7,778 bases of DNA from Bacillota bacterium (lineage in GTDB: Bacteria > Bacillota > Clostridia > Peptostreptococcales > Anaerovoracaceae), in contig JAEENW010000153.1 in NCBI GenBank assembly GCA_016283945.1, positions 1 through 7,778 on the forward strand, read 5' to 3'. The notes under the pieces are model-generated. The model was not told where the DNA came from. It saw only the letters and a program-made list of their open reading frames with translations, and did not search any database. Below, one piece after another: positions 1-5,827 of the stretch (within the stretch, counting starts at the first letter, position 1; each line of letters starts with the position of its first letter). Both the position numbers and the translations under genes were made by a program.

Positions 1-354
1 CATGGCGGCGCCTGACTCGGGCGCTGCCTTCACGTAGTCGGAGATATCGAGACCGTCCGCCTCGGGATCGGCCTTCCTTATCTTGAAGATGCGCAGCTGC
101 TTGGTGCCGTTCCACTCGGTGACGAGCCCGCGGACCTTGACGAGGTCGCCCTCGCGCAGCCTGCCGAGCTGGGCCGCCTCGTCCTCGGTGACGTCCCATT
201 TCTTGCCCGAGATCTCGCCGCTGCGGTCCCCGAGCCCTATGTCGAGGTACTGCTTGCCCTTGGAGTCTACACGGAGAGATATGCTCTTCACCATGAAGTT
301 ATCGGTAAAGGACGCGTCTACCTGCGCGTCCGCTATGTAGAATTCTTTGCTCAT
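1..354 (-). CDS. yhaM: YhaM-like 3'-5' exoribonuclease, N-terminal part (partial)
   Basis: Only the first 118 codons are in the window; the 3' end runs off the left edge. The protein starts MSKEFYIADAQVD and shows an OB-fold nucleic-acid-binding domain at about residues 15-95, with the motifs KQYLDIGLGDRSGEISGKKWD and GDLVKVRGLVTEWNG. These match the start of YhaM/CBF1-family enzymes, where the OB fold is followed by an HD-type metal-dependent phosphohydrolase domain of about 200 residues; that catalytic part lies outside the window and cannot be checked. The family degrades single-stranded RNA/DNA from the 3' end in the cytoplasm. The stretch LDISDYVKAAPE at about 102-113 resembles the linker that precedes the HD domain. 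The start is supported by GGAGG four bases upstream and by a TATAAT box at 381-386. It is transcribed divergently from nadE. Alternative: another OB-fold protein, less likely given the linker. Confidence 0.82.
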   Translation of the reverse strand, partial: MSKEFYIADAQVDASFTDNFMVKSISLRVDSKGKQYLDIGLGDRSGEISGKKWDVTEDEAAQLGRLREGDLVKVRGLVTEWNGTKQLRIFKIRKADPEADGLDISDYVKAAPESGAAM

Positions 355-380
355 ACGGCCTCCGCCTTCTGTTTTTTCTA

Positions 381-409
381 ATTATATAACAAGCTCAGCG
401 CTATTGCAT
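381..409 (-). promoter_or_regulatory. Putative promoter of the yhaM-like gene
   Basis: On the minus strand a perfect TATAAT lies at 386-381, inside TTATATAATTAG. The hexamer 17 bp upstream is ATGCAA (409-404), a poor -35 match. The predicted transcript would begin near 374 and have a leader of about 20 nt ending in GGCGGAGGCCGT before the ATG at 354. It rests on an excellent -10 in an AT-rich patch and a weak -35. Confidence 0.5.
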
Positions 410-431
410 TGACGAGTTTTTCCGCTATAAT
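404..431 (+). promoter_or_regulatory. Putative promoter of nadE-pnuC
   Basis: TATAAT at 426-431 is preceded by TTGCAT at 404-409 with a 16-bp spacer. A TTGACG also occurs at 409-414, but only 11 bp from the -10, too close to serve as a standard -35. The expected transcription start is about 438, giving a 5' leader of about 54 nt. The -35 hexamer is the same six bases that would serve the divergent yhaM-side promoter, so the two promoters probably compete for polymerase. Confidence 0.55.
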
Positions 432-456
432 CTTTACGTTAAAGCAATTGAAATAT

Positions 457-486
457 CCGTCATATCTCCCCGGTTCGGAGGAACGG
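457..486 (+). promoter_or_regulatory. nadE ribosome binding site within a possible leader hairpin
   Basis: The Shine-Dalgarno GGAGG is at 477-481, ten bases before the ATG at 492. The leader can fold so that CTCC (466-469) pairs with GGAG (477-480) over a 7-base loop, and CCGT (457-460) pairs with ACGG (483-486) below an internal loop. This would partly bury the ribosome binding site. The stems are only 4 bp each, so regulation is a suggestion, not a demonstrated riboswitch. Confidence 0.35.
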
Positions 487-491
487 CTTTT

Positions 492-2249
492 ATGAAAGAG
501 AGCATCAAGATCTGCGCCGCGAGCCCCAGGCTCACGCTCGGAGACCCCGCCGCCAACGCAGCGGCCATCGCCGAAGCGGCCAGGAGCGCCGCCGCGAACG
601 GAACGCAGCTCATCTGCTTCCCCAAGGATTCGCTCACAGGGGCGAGCCTCGGCTCCCTCAGGAGCTCCAAAGCCCTGCTCAGGGCAGCCGACAGAGCCCT
701 CGAAAAGCTCGCGTCGGAGACAGAAGAGCTCGACATCACCATAGTCTGCGGGCTTCCCGTAGCGGCCGGAAGCGGAGCCGAGAGCTGCGCGGCGGTCATA
801 TACAGGGGAAAGACCCTCTGCGTCCCGGAAGGTCCGGTGCAGGGCCTCGCTCCCTTTGATTTTATGGTAAGATTTGGAAACAGTCAAGAGGGCTGCTACG
901 CCCCCCTCACGCTGATCCTCGACGCCTCCCCCAGCCTCGCCGGAGACGGCCTGGCCACCACCAGGAGGCTGATGGAGCTCAGCGCCGAGACCGGCCTCAT
1001 CGCCTACGCGAACGCCGGCCCCTGGGAGTCCACGACCTCCGGAGTCTTCGGCGGCAAGTGCGTCATCGCCGACCGCGGCGAGCTGCTCTTCCAGACAGAG
1101 AGCTACGAGCGCGGCGGAGACAGCGCCGTCGCGATCACCACGGTCGAGAAGGACTTCCGTGTGACCGAGCTCTGCAGGGCGAAGAGAGAGAAGCTCTTCA
1201 GAAGGCTCGACGCCTGTGCTCTCGAGTTCTCCGAGAGAGACCCCTTCCTCCCCTCAGACCCCGCCTACGTCATGCCCTACTGCAGGGACATACTCAGGAT
1301 ACAGGCTGCCGCGCTCGCCGAGAGGATGGAGCGCGCCCATATAGACAAGGCCGTCATCGGCGTGAGCGGAGGCTCCGACTCCACCCTCGCGATGCTCGCC
1401 GCCGCGGCTGCCCTTCAGCTCCTCGGCAGGAAGCCCTCCGACCTCATCGCGGTCACCATGCCGGGCTTCGGCACCACCGGGCGCACCAAGGGCAACGCCC
1501 TGGCGCTCATGAGGGAGCTCGGAGCCGACATGAGGGAGATCCCCATCGCGGAATCCGTGCGCCTGCACTTCAGGGACATAGGCCACAGCGAGGAGGAGCG
1601 CAACGCCACCTACGAGAACGCCCAGGCAAGGGAGCGCACGCAGATACTCATGGACATCTGCGGCGACGTGAACGGCCTCGTCGTCGGTACCGGCGACATG
1701 TCCGAGGCCGCCCTCGGCTGGTGCACCTACGGAGGCGACCATCTCGCGATGTACTCGGTCAACTGCGGGCTCACCAAGGGCCTCGTCAAGAAGACCATTG
1801 AGACCGCGGCGCTCGACCTCAAGTGCGGCGAGTACATGTACCCGCCCGCGGGAGATCCCGAGCTCCTCTCCGAGGCTCTGCTCGACGTGCTCGACACCCC
1901 GGTCTCCCCGGAGCTGCTGCCTCCCGACAGGAGGGGCAATATTGCGCAGGTCACGGAGGACAAGGTAGGCCCCTACGAGCTCCACGACTTCTTCCTCTGG
2001 GAGCTCGCGGGCAAGGGCGAGCGCCCTGCCGACATCGCTGCCAGGGCGAAGGAGCTCTTCGCAGGGACCTACGACGCGGAGACCGTCGACAAGTGGCTCT
2101 CGACCTTCATAAGCCGCTTCTTCACTCAGCAGTTCAAGAGAAACTGCAGCCCCGAGGGGCCGCAGATCACAAGGCTGAGCCTCTCTCCGAGAGGGGCCTG
2201 GGAGATGCCCTCGGACGTCTCCTTCGCGGCCTGGAAAGAGGATATCTGA
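492..2249 (+). CDS. nadE: NAD+ synthetase with degenerate glutaminase domain
   Basis: 585-residue two-domain NadE that forms NAD+ from nicotinate adenine dinucleotide, ATP and an ammonia donor in the cytoplasm. Residues about 1-255 are a nitrilase-type (glutaminase) domain; about 260-585 are the synthetase. The synthetase is intact: PPi-loop SGGSDS at 292-297, MPGFGTTGRTKGNA, QARERTQ at 378-384, GTGDMSE at 399-405, LGWCTYGGDH, TPVSPELLPPD, and the terminal FFTQQFKRNC and SLSPRGAWEMPSD. The glutaminase domain is not: the catalytic Glu of FPELSLTG is Lys45 (FPKDSLTG), the catalytic Lys of VVPK is Glu113 (VPEG), and the stretch that normally carries YLPNYGEFYE and the catalytic Cys in EICEDLW is shortened to about 30 unrelated residues (about 114-143). 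The length is several tens of residues below the usual 640-680. The fold still resumes normally afterwards (AGPWESTTSGVFGG). I infer an ammonia-dependent enzyme. The ATG is supported by GGAGG ten bases upstream. It is followed one base later by pnuC. Confidence 0.95.
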   Translation: MKESIKICAASPRLTLGDPAANAAAIAEAARSAAANGTQLICFPKDSLTGASLGSLRSSKALLRAADRALEKLASETEELDITIVCGLPVAAGSGAESCAAVIYRGKTLCVPEGPVQGLAPFDFMVRFGNSQEGCYAPLTLILDASPSLAGDGLATTRRLMELSAETGLIAYANAGPWESTTSGVFGGKCVIADRGELLFQTESYERGGDSAVAITTVEKDFRVTELCRAKREKLFRRLDACALEFSERDPFLPSDPAYVMPYCRDILRIQAAALAERMERAHIDKAVIGVSGGSDSTLAMLAAAAALQLLGRKPSDLIAVTMPGFGTTGRTKGNALALMRELGADMREIPIAESVRLHFRDIGHSEEERNATYENAQARERTQILMDICGDVNGLVVGTGDMSEAALGWCTYGGDHLAMYSVNCGLTKGLVKKTIETAALDLKCGEYMYPPAGDPELLSEALLDVLDTPVSPELLPPDRRGNIAQVTEDKVGPYELHDFFLWELAGKGERPADIAARAKELFAGTYDAETVDKWLSTFISRFFTQQFKRNCSPEGPQITRLSLSPRGAWEMPSDVSFAAWKEDI

Positions 2250-2250
2250 T

Positions 2251-3015
2251 ATGAGAAAGCTGTTGAATTACTTCACGACGTACGAGAAGATCTGGTACGT
2301 TTCCATACTCACCCTGGCCTTCATCTTCGCCTTCCTCTTCCCCGAGGAGGAAGCCAACGGAGTCAACGGCAACATCATAATGGCCCTCTACCTGGCCGAC
2401 ATAGTCCTCAACATCACCTGCGAGCTGCTCATCAGCAAGCAGAGCAAGTGGAACTTCATAGTCTCGCTGGGAGTCGAGGCCGCCGAGATAGCGGTCTGCG
2501 TCGTACTCGCCTACAGGTGGACGACCCTCGCGACCACGATCTTCTTCTGGATCCCTATCGACATCATCAGCTTCATCAACTGGGACAGGCACAAGGACCG
2601 CGAGCAGGAGGAGCTCACCGAGGTCAGGAGGCTCACCGGCTGGCAGGAGTTCTGCGTGCTGGCGGGCATCGCGGTATGGACCTTCGTCATCGGAGGCTTC
2701 ACCGCCTACCTCACCGAGGACGTGCTCATCTCCGACTTCATCCAGAACCGCGACGTCGAGATCCTGATCTGCTACCTGGACGCCTTCGTCTCCGCCGCGT
2801 CCATCGCCAACGGAGTCTTCATCTGGCTGAGATACCGCGAGCAGTGGATCGCCTGGTACGCCGTGGCGATCTTCGAGATCATCATCAACGTGCTCTCCGG
2901 GCAGTACGTGCTGCTCATCCTCAAGCTGGGATACCTCACCAACACCACCTACGGCTACATCAAGTGGACGAAGTACATCAAGGAGCACCAGCTTAAGGAG
3001 AGCGCCGCTGACTGA
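2251..3015 (+). CDS. pnuC: PnuC-family transporter (probable nicotinamide riboside uptake)
   Basis: 254-residue polytopic inner-membrane protein with about eight hydrophobic segments, roughly at residues 14-30, 40-61, 67-88, 91-110, 134-154, 169-193, 199-215 and 218-237. The C-terminal half has the family pattern of PnuC: REQWIAWYA at about 196-204 followed by a last helix ending in NTTYGYIKWTKY (231-242). PnuC proteins have a SWEET-like fold and import nicotinamide riboside by facilitated diffusion; relatives take up thiamine (PnuT) or riboflavin (PnuX). The family assignment comes from pattern memory and is less certain than the membrane topology. The start codon lies one base after the nadE stop, with GAAAGAGG about ten bases upstream, so the two are almost certainly cotranscribed. 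That linkage is the main reason to favour a nicotinamide-type substrate. Kinase or NMN-processing steps are not encoded in the window. Confidence 0.78.
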   Translation: MRKLLNYFTTYEKIWYVSILTLAFIFAFLFPEEEANGVNGNIIMALYLADIVLNITCELLISKQSKWNFIVSLGVEAAEIAVCVVLAYRWTTLATTIFFWIPIDIISFINWDRHKDREQEELTEVRRLTGWQEFCVLAGIAVWTFVIGGFTAYLTEDVLISDFIQNRDVEILICYLDAFVSAASIANGVFIWLRYREQWIAWYAVAIFEIIINVLSGQYVLLILKLGYLTNTTYGYIKWTKYIKEHQLKESAAD

Positions 3016-3069
3016 GCGCCGGACCGGGCCTGACGCGCCCGCGCGGCCTTCGCAGAGCCGCCGGAGCGC
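3016..3069 (+). other. GC-rich foldable intergenic segment after pnuC
   Basis: Directly after the pnuC stop, GCGCCGG (3016-3022) can pair with CCGGAGCGC (3061-3069, one bulge), enclosing CGGGC/GCCCG (3025-3029 with 3037-3041) and CGGC/GCCG (3044-3047 with 3057-3060). This gives a branched, very GC-rich fold. No T run follows, so it does not look like a classical intrinsic terminator; readthrough into the next gene is plausible. Confidence 0.3.
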
Positions 3070-3070
3070 C

Positions 3071-3100
3071 CCGACACAGTTATCATTTCACTGATATACG
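3071..3100 (+). promoter_or_regulatory. Possible promoter of the phosphoribosyltransferase gene
   Basis: An extended -10 of the form TGnTATACG ends at 3100 (TATACG at 3095-3100, TG at 3092-3093), with CCGACA at 3071-3076 18 bp upstream. It sits in a short AT-richer patch of the 118-bp gap. The box matches are moderate only, and the gene could instead be served by readthrough from nadE-pnuC. Confidence 0.3.
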
Positions 3101-3133
3101 ACCGACTACCCCAAGAACCACAGGAGAACCGCA

Positions 3134-3730
3134 ATGAGTGAACAATGGAAGTATTTCGATTTTGAGATCTACGGGATCAAGAGGAAGCTCCCCTACGTGA
3201 AGATCGCCGACGACCTCGCCCTCGCGAGCTTCGTCTGCATCTCCGACACCGAGCTCGTCCAGACCTGCGCGCCCAAGCTCGTCGAGAGGCTGCCCGAGGT
3301 CGACTACCTCGTGACCGCCGAGGCCAAGGGCATCATCCTCACCTACGAGATGTCCCGCCTGATGGGTATGAAGGATTTCATCATCGCCCGCAAGAGCAAG
3401 AAGCCCTACATGCAGGACGCGATCAGCTGCACCGTTTACTCCATCACCACGCAGAAGGAGCAGACCCTCTACCTCAACGGCGTCGACGCCGACAAGATCC
3501 GCGGCAAGAGAGTCGCTATCATCGACGACGTCATCGCGACCGGCGACTCCGTCAGAGCCGTCGAGGAGCTCGTCAAGAAGGCCGGAGCCGAGGTCGTAGC
3601 CCGCGCCGCCATACTCGCCGAGCTCGAGACCGTCAACCGCAAGGACGTCATCTACCTCAAGGAGCACTACGTATTCCGCCCCAACGAGGACGGCAGCTTC
3701 ACCCCCATCAGCTCGCTGAAGGAGGAGTAG
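3134..3730 (+). CDS. Type I phosphoribosyltransferase, adenine phosphoribosyltransferase-like
   Basis: 198-residue cytoplasmic enzyme. The signature PRPP-binding loop VAIIDDVIATGDS lies at 127-139, with the acidic pair Asp131-Asp132 and the TGDS phosphate loop. Upstream are VTAEAKGIILTYEMSR, the helix region typical of purine PRTases, and ARKSKKPYM, the flexible-loop neighbourhood. Enzymes of this type transfer a base to PRPP, giving a nucleoside monophosphate and pyrophosphate. Close clostridial relatives are usually named adenine phosphoribosyltransferase, but the N-terminal 'hood' that sets base specificity (WKYFDFEIYGIKRKLPY) differs from classical Apt, so xanthine or another base cannot be excluded; for that reason no symbol is given. 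The start is supported by AGGAG at 3122-3126, seven bases upstream of the ATG. It lies downstream of nadE-pnuC on the same strand, which may only reflect shared use of PRPP and nucleotides. Confidence 0.85.
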   Translation: MSEQWKYFDFEIYGIKRKLPYVKIADDLALASFVCISDTELVQTCAPKLVERLPEVDYLVTAEAKGIILTYEMSRLMGMKDFIIARKSKKPYMQDAISCTVYSITTQKEQTLYLNGVDADKIRGKRVAIIDDVIATGDSVRAVEELVKKAGAEVVARAAILAELETVNRKDVIYLKEHYVFRPNEDGSFTPISSLKEE

Positions 3731-3816
3731 GGAGCCGCGAGAGCGTCGCGTCCCGCTGCCGCTTCCAAGGCGCAGCGCCCGCGCGAACGCCGGCCCGCCC
3801 TGTTATAGACCGCAGC

Positions 3817-3851
3817 AAAAGACCGGAGGCCTGAAGCCTCCGGTCTTTTTT
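3817..3851 (+). terminator. Strong bidirectional intrinsic terminator
   Basis: A perfect 10-bp stem GACCGGAGGC (3821-3830) / GCCTCCGGTC (3836-3845) with a 5-base loop is followed by six T's (3846-3851) and preceded by AAAA (3817-3820). It ends the plus-strand phosphoribosyltransferase transcript. Read in reverse, with a shorter four-T tail, it can also end the permease operon, whose last stop codon is 29 bp away at 3875. Confidence 0.93.
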
Positions 3852-3874
3852 CGTGAGTCATGCGTTTCTGAGGG

Positions 3875-5827
3875 CTACTGGCGCGTCGCGTTCTCCCTGA
3901 GCTCGGGAATCTCCTCCAGGAAGCGGAGGAGCACCGCTTCGACGTTGTCGCCGCATTTGGACAGGTCCAGATCGCAAGTGCGCTCGTACTCGGTGCGCGT
4001 AACGTCGTCGGACTTCTCGCTTATCTCCGAGACGCGGTAGAGCTCGCTGAAGCTCAGGCCTCTGGCCATCTCGGCCTTGTACTCTGCCTCGCTGATCCTG
4101 TTTCCCATGTGAAGGTATCCGTAGGCTATGCCCGCGTCGTTTCTGGTGCGCCACTCGTAGATCTTGCTAATATCGTTCCTGAACTCGTCGCAGTCCTTCG
4201 CGACGGCCTCTATGAGGGCGGCCTTCTGCTCGGTGCTGAGCATACCGCTGTTGCTGTACTCCACGAAGCTTCCGTCAGCATTCGGATCGGGCTGCTCGTA
4301 GCGGTCGAACCAGAAGCCCACATCGAGCTTCTCGGGGTCGAACCTCATGATATCTGCTCCTGTGATGTAGTTGTCGGTATCCAGATAGGCCGCCTGGAGC
4401 TCCTTCGATTCCGCGAGCATCCTGACCGGAACGTCGTACTGTCTGGTAAGCATTCCGCCGTTCTTGAGCTGGTATACGAACTTGACGCCTGTCCAGTTCT
4501 CCTCCTCGGGATCGTAGGCCTTGTCTCCGATCATGAACTTCGCGGAGCCTTCGGCGCCGTTCCTGTTTTTGAGGAATTCCTTATTTCCGATTATCACCGA
4601 GTGCAGGGCGCGGATGTCTTCGATGGACTTCTCGTTGTCCGCGGTGAGCGAGTTCATGCTGCTCACCCAGTCGTTGAAGTTCACGCTCTCTATGCTCTCG
4701 GCCTTGGGGATCACGTCCTCGATGCCGAAGAGATCCATCGCGAAGCCTCCGACCATCAGGGTCATCATCGCGGCGCAGAGCACGAGGGATATGAGGCTCT
4801 CGCGGCTCACGATCCTGGTGGTCTTGCGCACTATCATCTCAGCCGCGACGAAGCTCGCGACGCTTCCTATGATGTAGCCGCTGTAGCCGCCGGTGACCTC
4901 GTTCATTATCATGCCGATGATGCTTCCGAAGCAGAGCACCAGCAGCGCGGTGATCAGGTAGGACACCGGGCGGAAGACGTAGCTGTCGGTCGCCCTCTCG
5001 AGAGGCCTGATCCTGTAGAGCAGGAAGCCCAGCAGGGTGACGGCTATCGTCACCGCGACGTAGGCGTAGATCGAGCTGTTCCAGGGCTTGCTGAGCCCGA
5101 AGGGGCCGAGCCCGCCGCTCAGGTAGGAGAACACCGGGTGCATCTTCAAAAGCACGGAGGTATTCAGGTCGGAGGCCGGAACTCCCCAGAGGAAGAGCTC
5201 TCTGTAGAGCAGGTAGAGCCCGTAGAGCGCCGGAACTATTGCGTTCAGCCCGCAGGCGGTGAGCGCGTGGATCACGGTGTTGCCCGAGATAATGCCCGCG
5301 AGCACGGAGACCGAGTAACTGAAGGCTATCAGCACGAACTGCCCGGCGAACCAGCGCAGCAGCATGCCGAAGCTGAATACGTCGCCGGTGATCTCCTTGC
5401 CGAGAGAGGTCGTGAGCCCCAGGTACCAGTAGCTGTCGCTGTCGGGATACACCGGCTTTCTCAGCACGACCAGAGTGAGCAACGTGAGTATCATCGGGAG
5501 CAGCGCGATGAACAAGCCCGAGAGGTAGGAGGTCACGTAGAGGCTCCTCCTGGAGAAGGGCATCGAGTGCATCACGCTTACGCTGCTGACCTTCTGCAGG
5601 TAGCCGAACACGCAGACCGCGGCGGCGACCGACAGGGTGAGAGCCACGAACATGTAGCCCAGGTTGAGATCGATGAGCGCAAAGCGCACGCCGTTCTTTG
5701 CTCCGGAGCGGATGACGCTCATGGGGCCGCTCAGGAAGCAGATCACGAAGCCGACGAAGGCCAGGGGCCAGAAGCGCTTGAGGTTCTCGATGAAGAGAAC
5801 TTTTGAGAAGAATCCCTTGTTTTTCAT
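3875..5827 (-). CDS. ABC transporter permease with large C-terminal extracytoplasmic domain (YtrC/DUF6449-like)
   Basis: 650-residue membrane protein. The N-terminus MKNKGFFSKVLFIENLKRFW, followed by a membrane segment, and the later MHSMPFSRRSLYVTSYLSGL (86-105) are typical of multi-spanning ABC-2-type permeases found with YtrA regulators. I count about nine hydrophobic segments between residues 20 and 367 (near 20-35, 52-77, 100-122, 160-183, 187-210, 252-271, 287-306, 312-330 and 345-368). The remaining 280 residues or so are hydrophilic, rich in charged and aromatic residues, and with nine helices would lie outside the cytoplasm. The layout recalls proteins carrying the DUF6449 tail; that name is from memory. 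The start overlaps the ATPase stop as TAATG, with GGAGG nine bases upstream, so the two are translationally coupled. It forms the membrane channel of the exporter; the substrate is unknown (lipid, peptide or envelope stress response are all possible). Confidence 0.82.
   Translation of the reverse strand: MKNKGFFSKVLFIENLKRFWPLAFVGFVICFLSGPMSVIRSGAKNGVRFALIDLNLGYMFVALTLSVAAAVCVFGYLQKVSSVSVMHSMPFSRRSLYVTSYLSGLFIALLPMILTLLTLVVLRKPVYPDSDSYWYLGLTTSLGKEITGDVFSFGMLLRWFAGQFVLIAFSYSVSVLAGIISGNTVIHALTACGLNAIVPALYGLYLLYRELFLWGVPASDLNTSVLLKMHPVFSYLSGGLGPFGLSKPWNSSIYAYVAVTIAVTLLGFLLYRIRPLERATDSYVFRPVSYLITALLVLCFGSIIGMIMNEVTGGYSGYIIGSVASFVAAEMIVRKTTRIVSRESLISLVLCAAMMTLMVGGFAMDLFGIEDVIPKAESIESVNFNDWVSSMNSLTADNEKSIEDIRALHSVIIGNKEFLKNRNGAEGSAKFMIGDKAYDPEEENWTGVKFVYQLKNGGMLTRQYDVPVRMLAESKELQAAYLDTDNYITGADIMRFDPEKLDVGFWFDRYEQPDPNADGSFVEYSNSGMLSTEQKAALIEAVAKDCDEFRNDISKIYEWRTRNDAGIAYGYLHMGNRISEAEYKAEMARGLSFSELYRVSEISEKSDDVTRTEYERTCDLDLSKCGDNVEAVLLRFLEEIPELRENATRQ

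Noticed and set aside
409..431. TTGACG as the -35 box of the nadE promoter
   Set aside because: It is only 11 bp from the TATAAT, too close for a normal sigma-70-type promoter; TTGCAT at 404-409 fits better.
378..887. 169-codon minus-strand frame across the nadE start and promoter region
   Set aside because: It overlaps the start of nadE and both promoters, has no family resemblance, and the opposite strand is clearly coding.
2167..2988. 273-codon open frame on the minus strand opposite pnuC
   Set aside because: It is strongly acidic (D/E/G/V), as expected from the reverse strand of GC-rich codons; the plus-strand frame gives a coherent membrane protein.
4109..5806. 565-codon open frame on the plus strand opposite the permease gene
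   Set aside because: Its translation is a low-complexity run rich in H, E, V, A and R with no motifs, and it mirrors the GC-biased codons of the real membrane protein on the other strand. It has no ribosome binding site.
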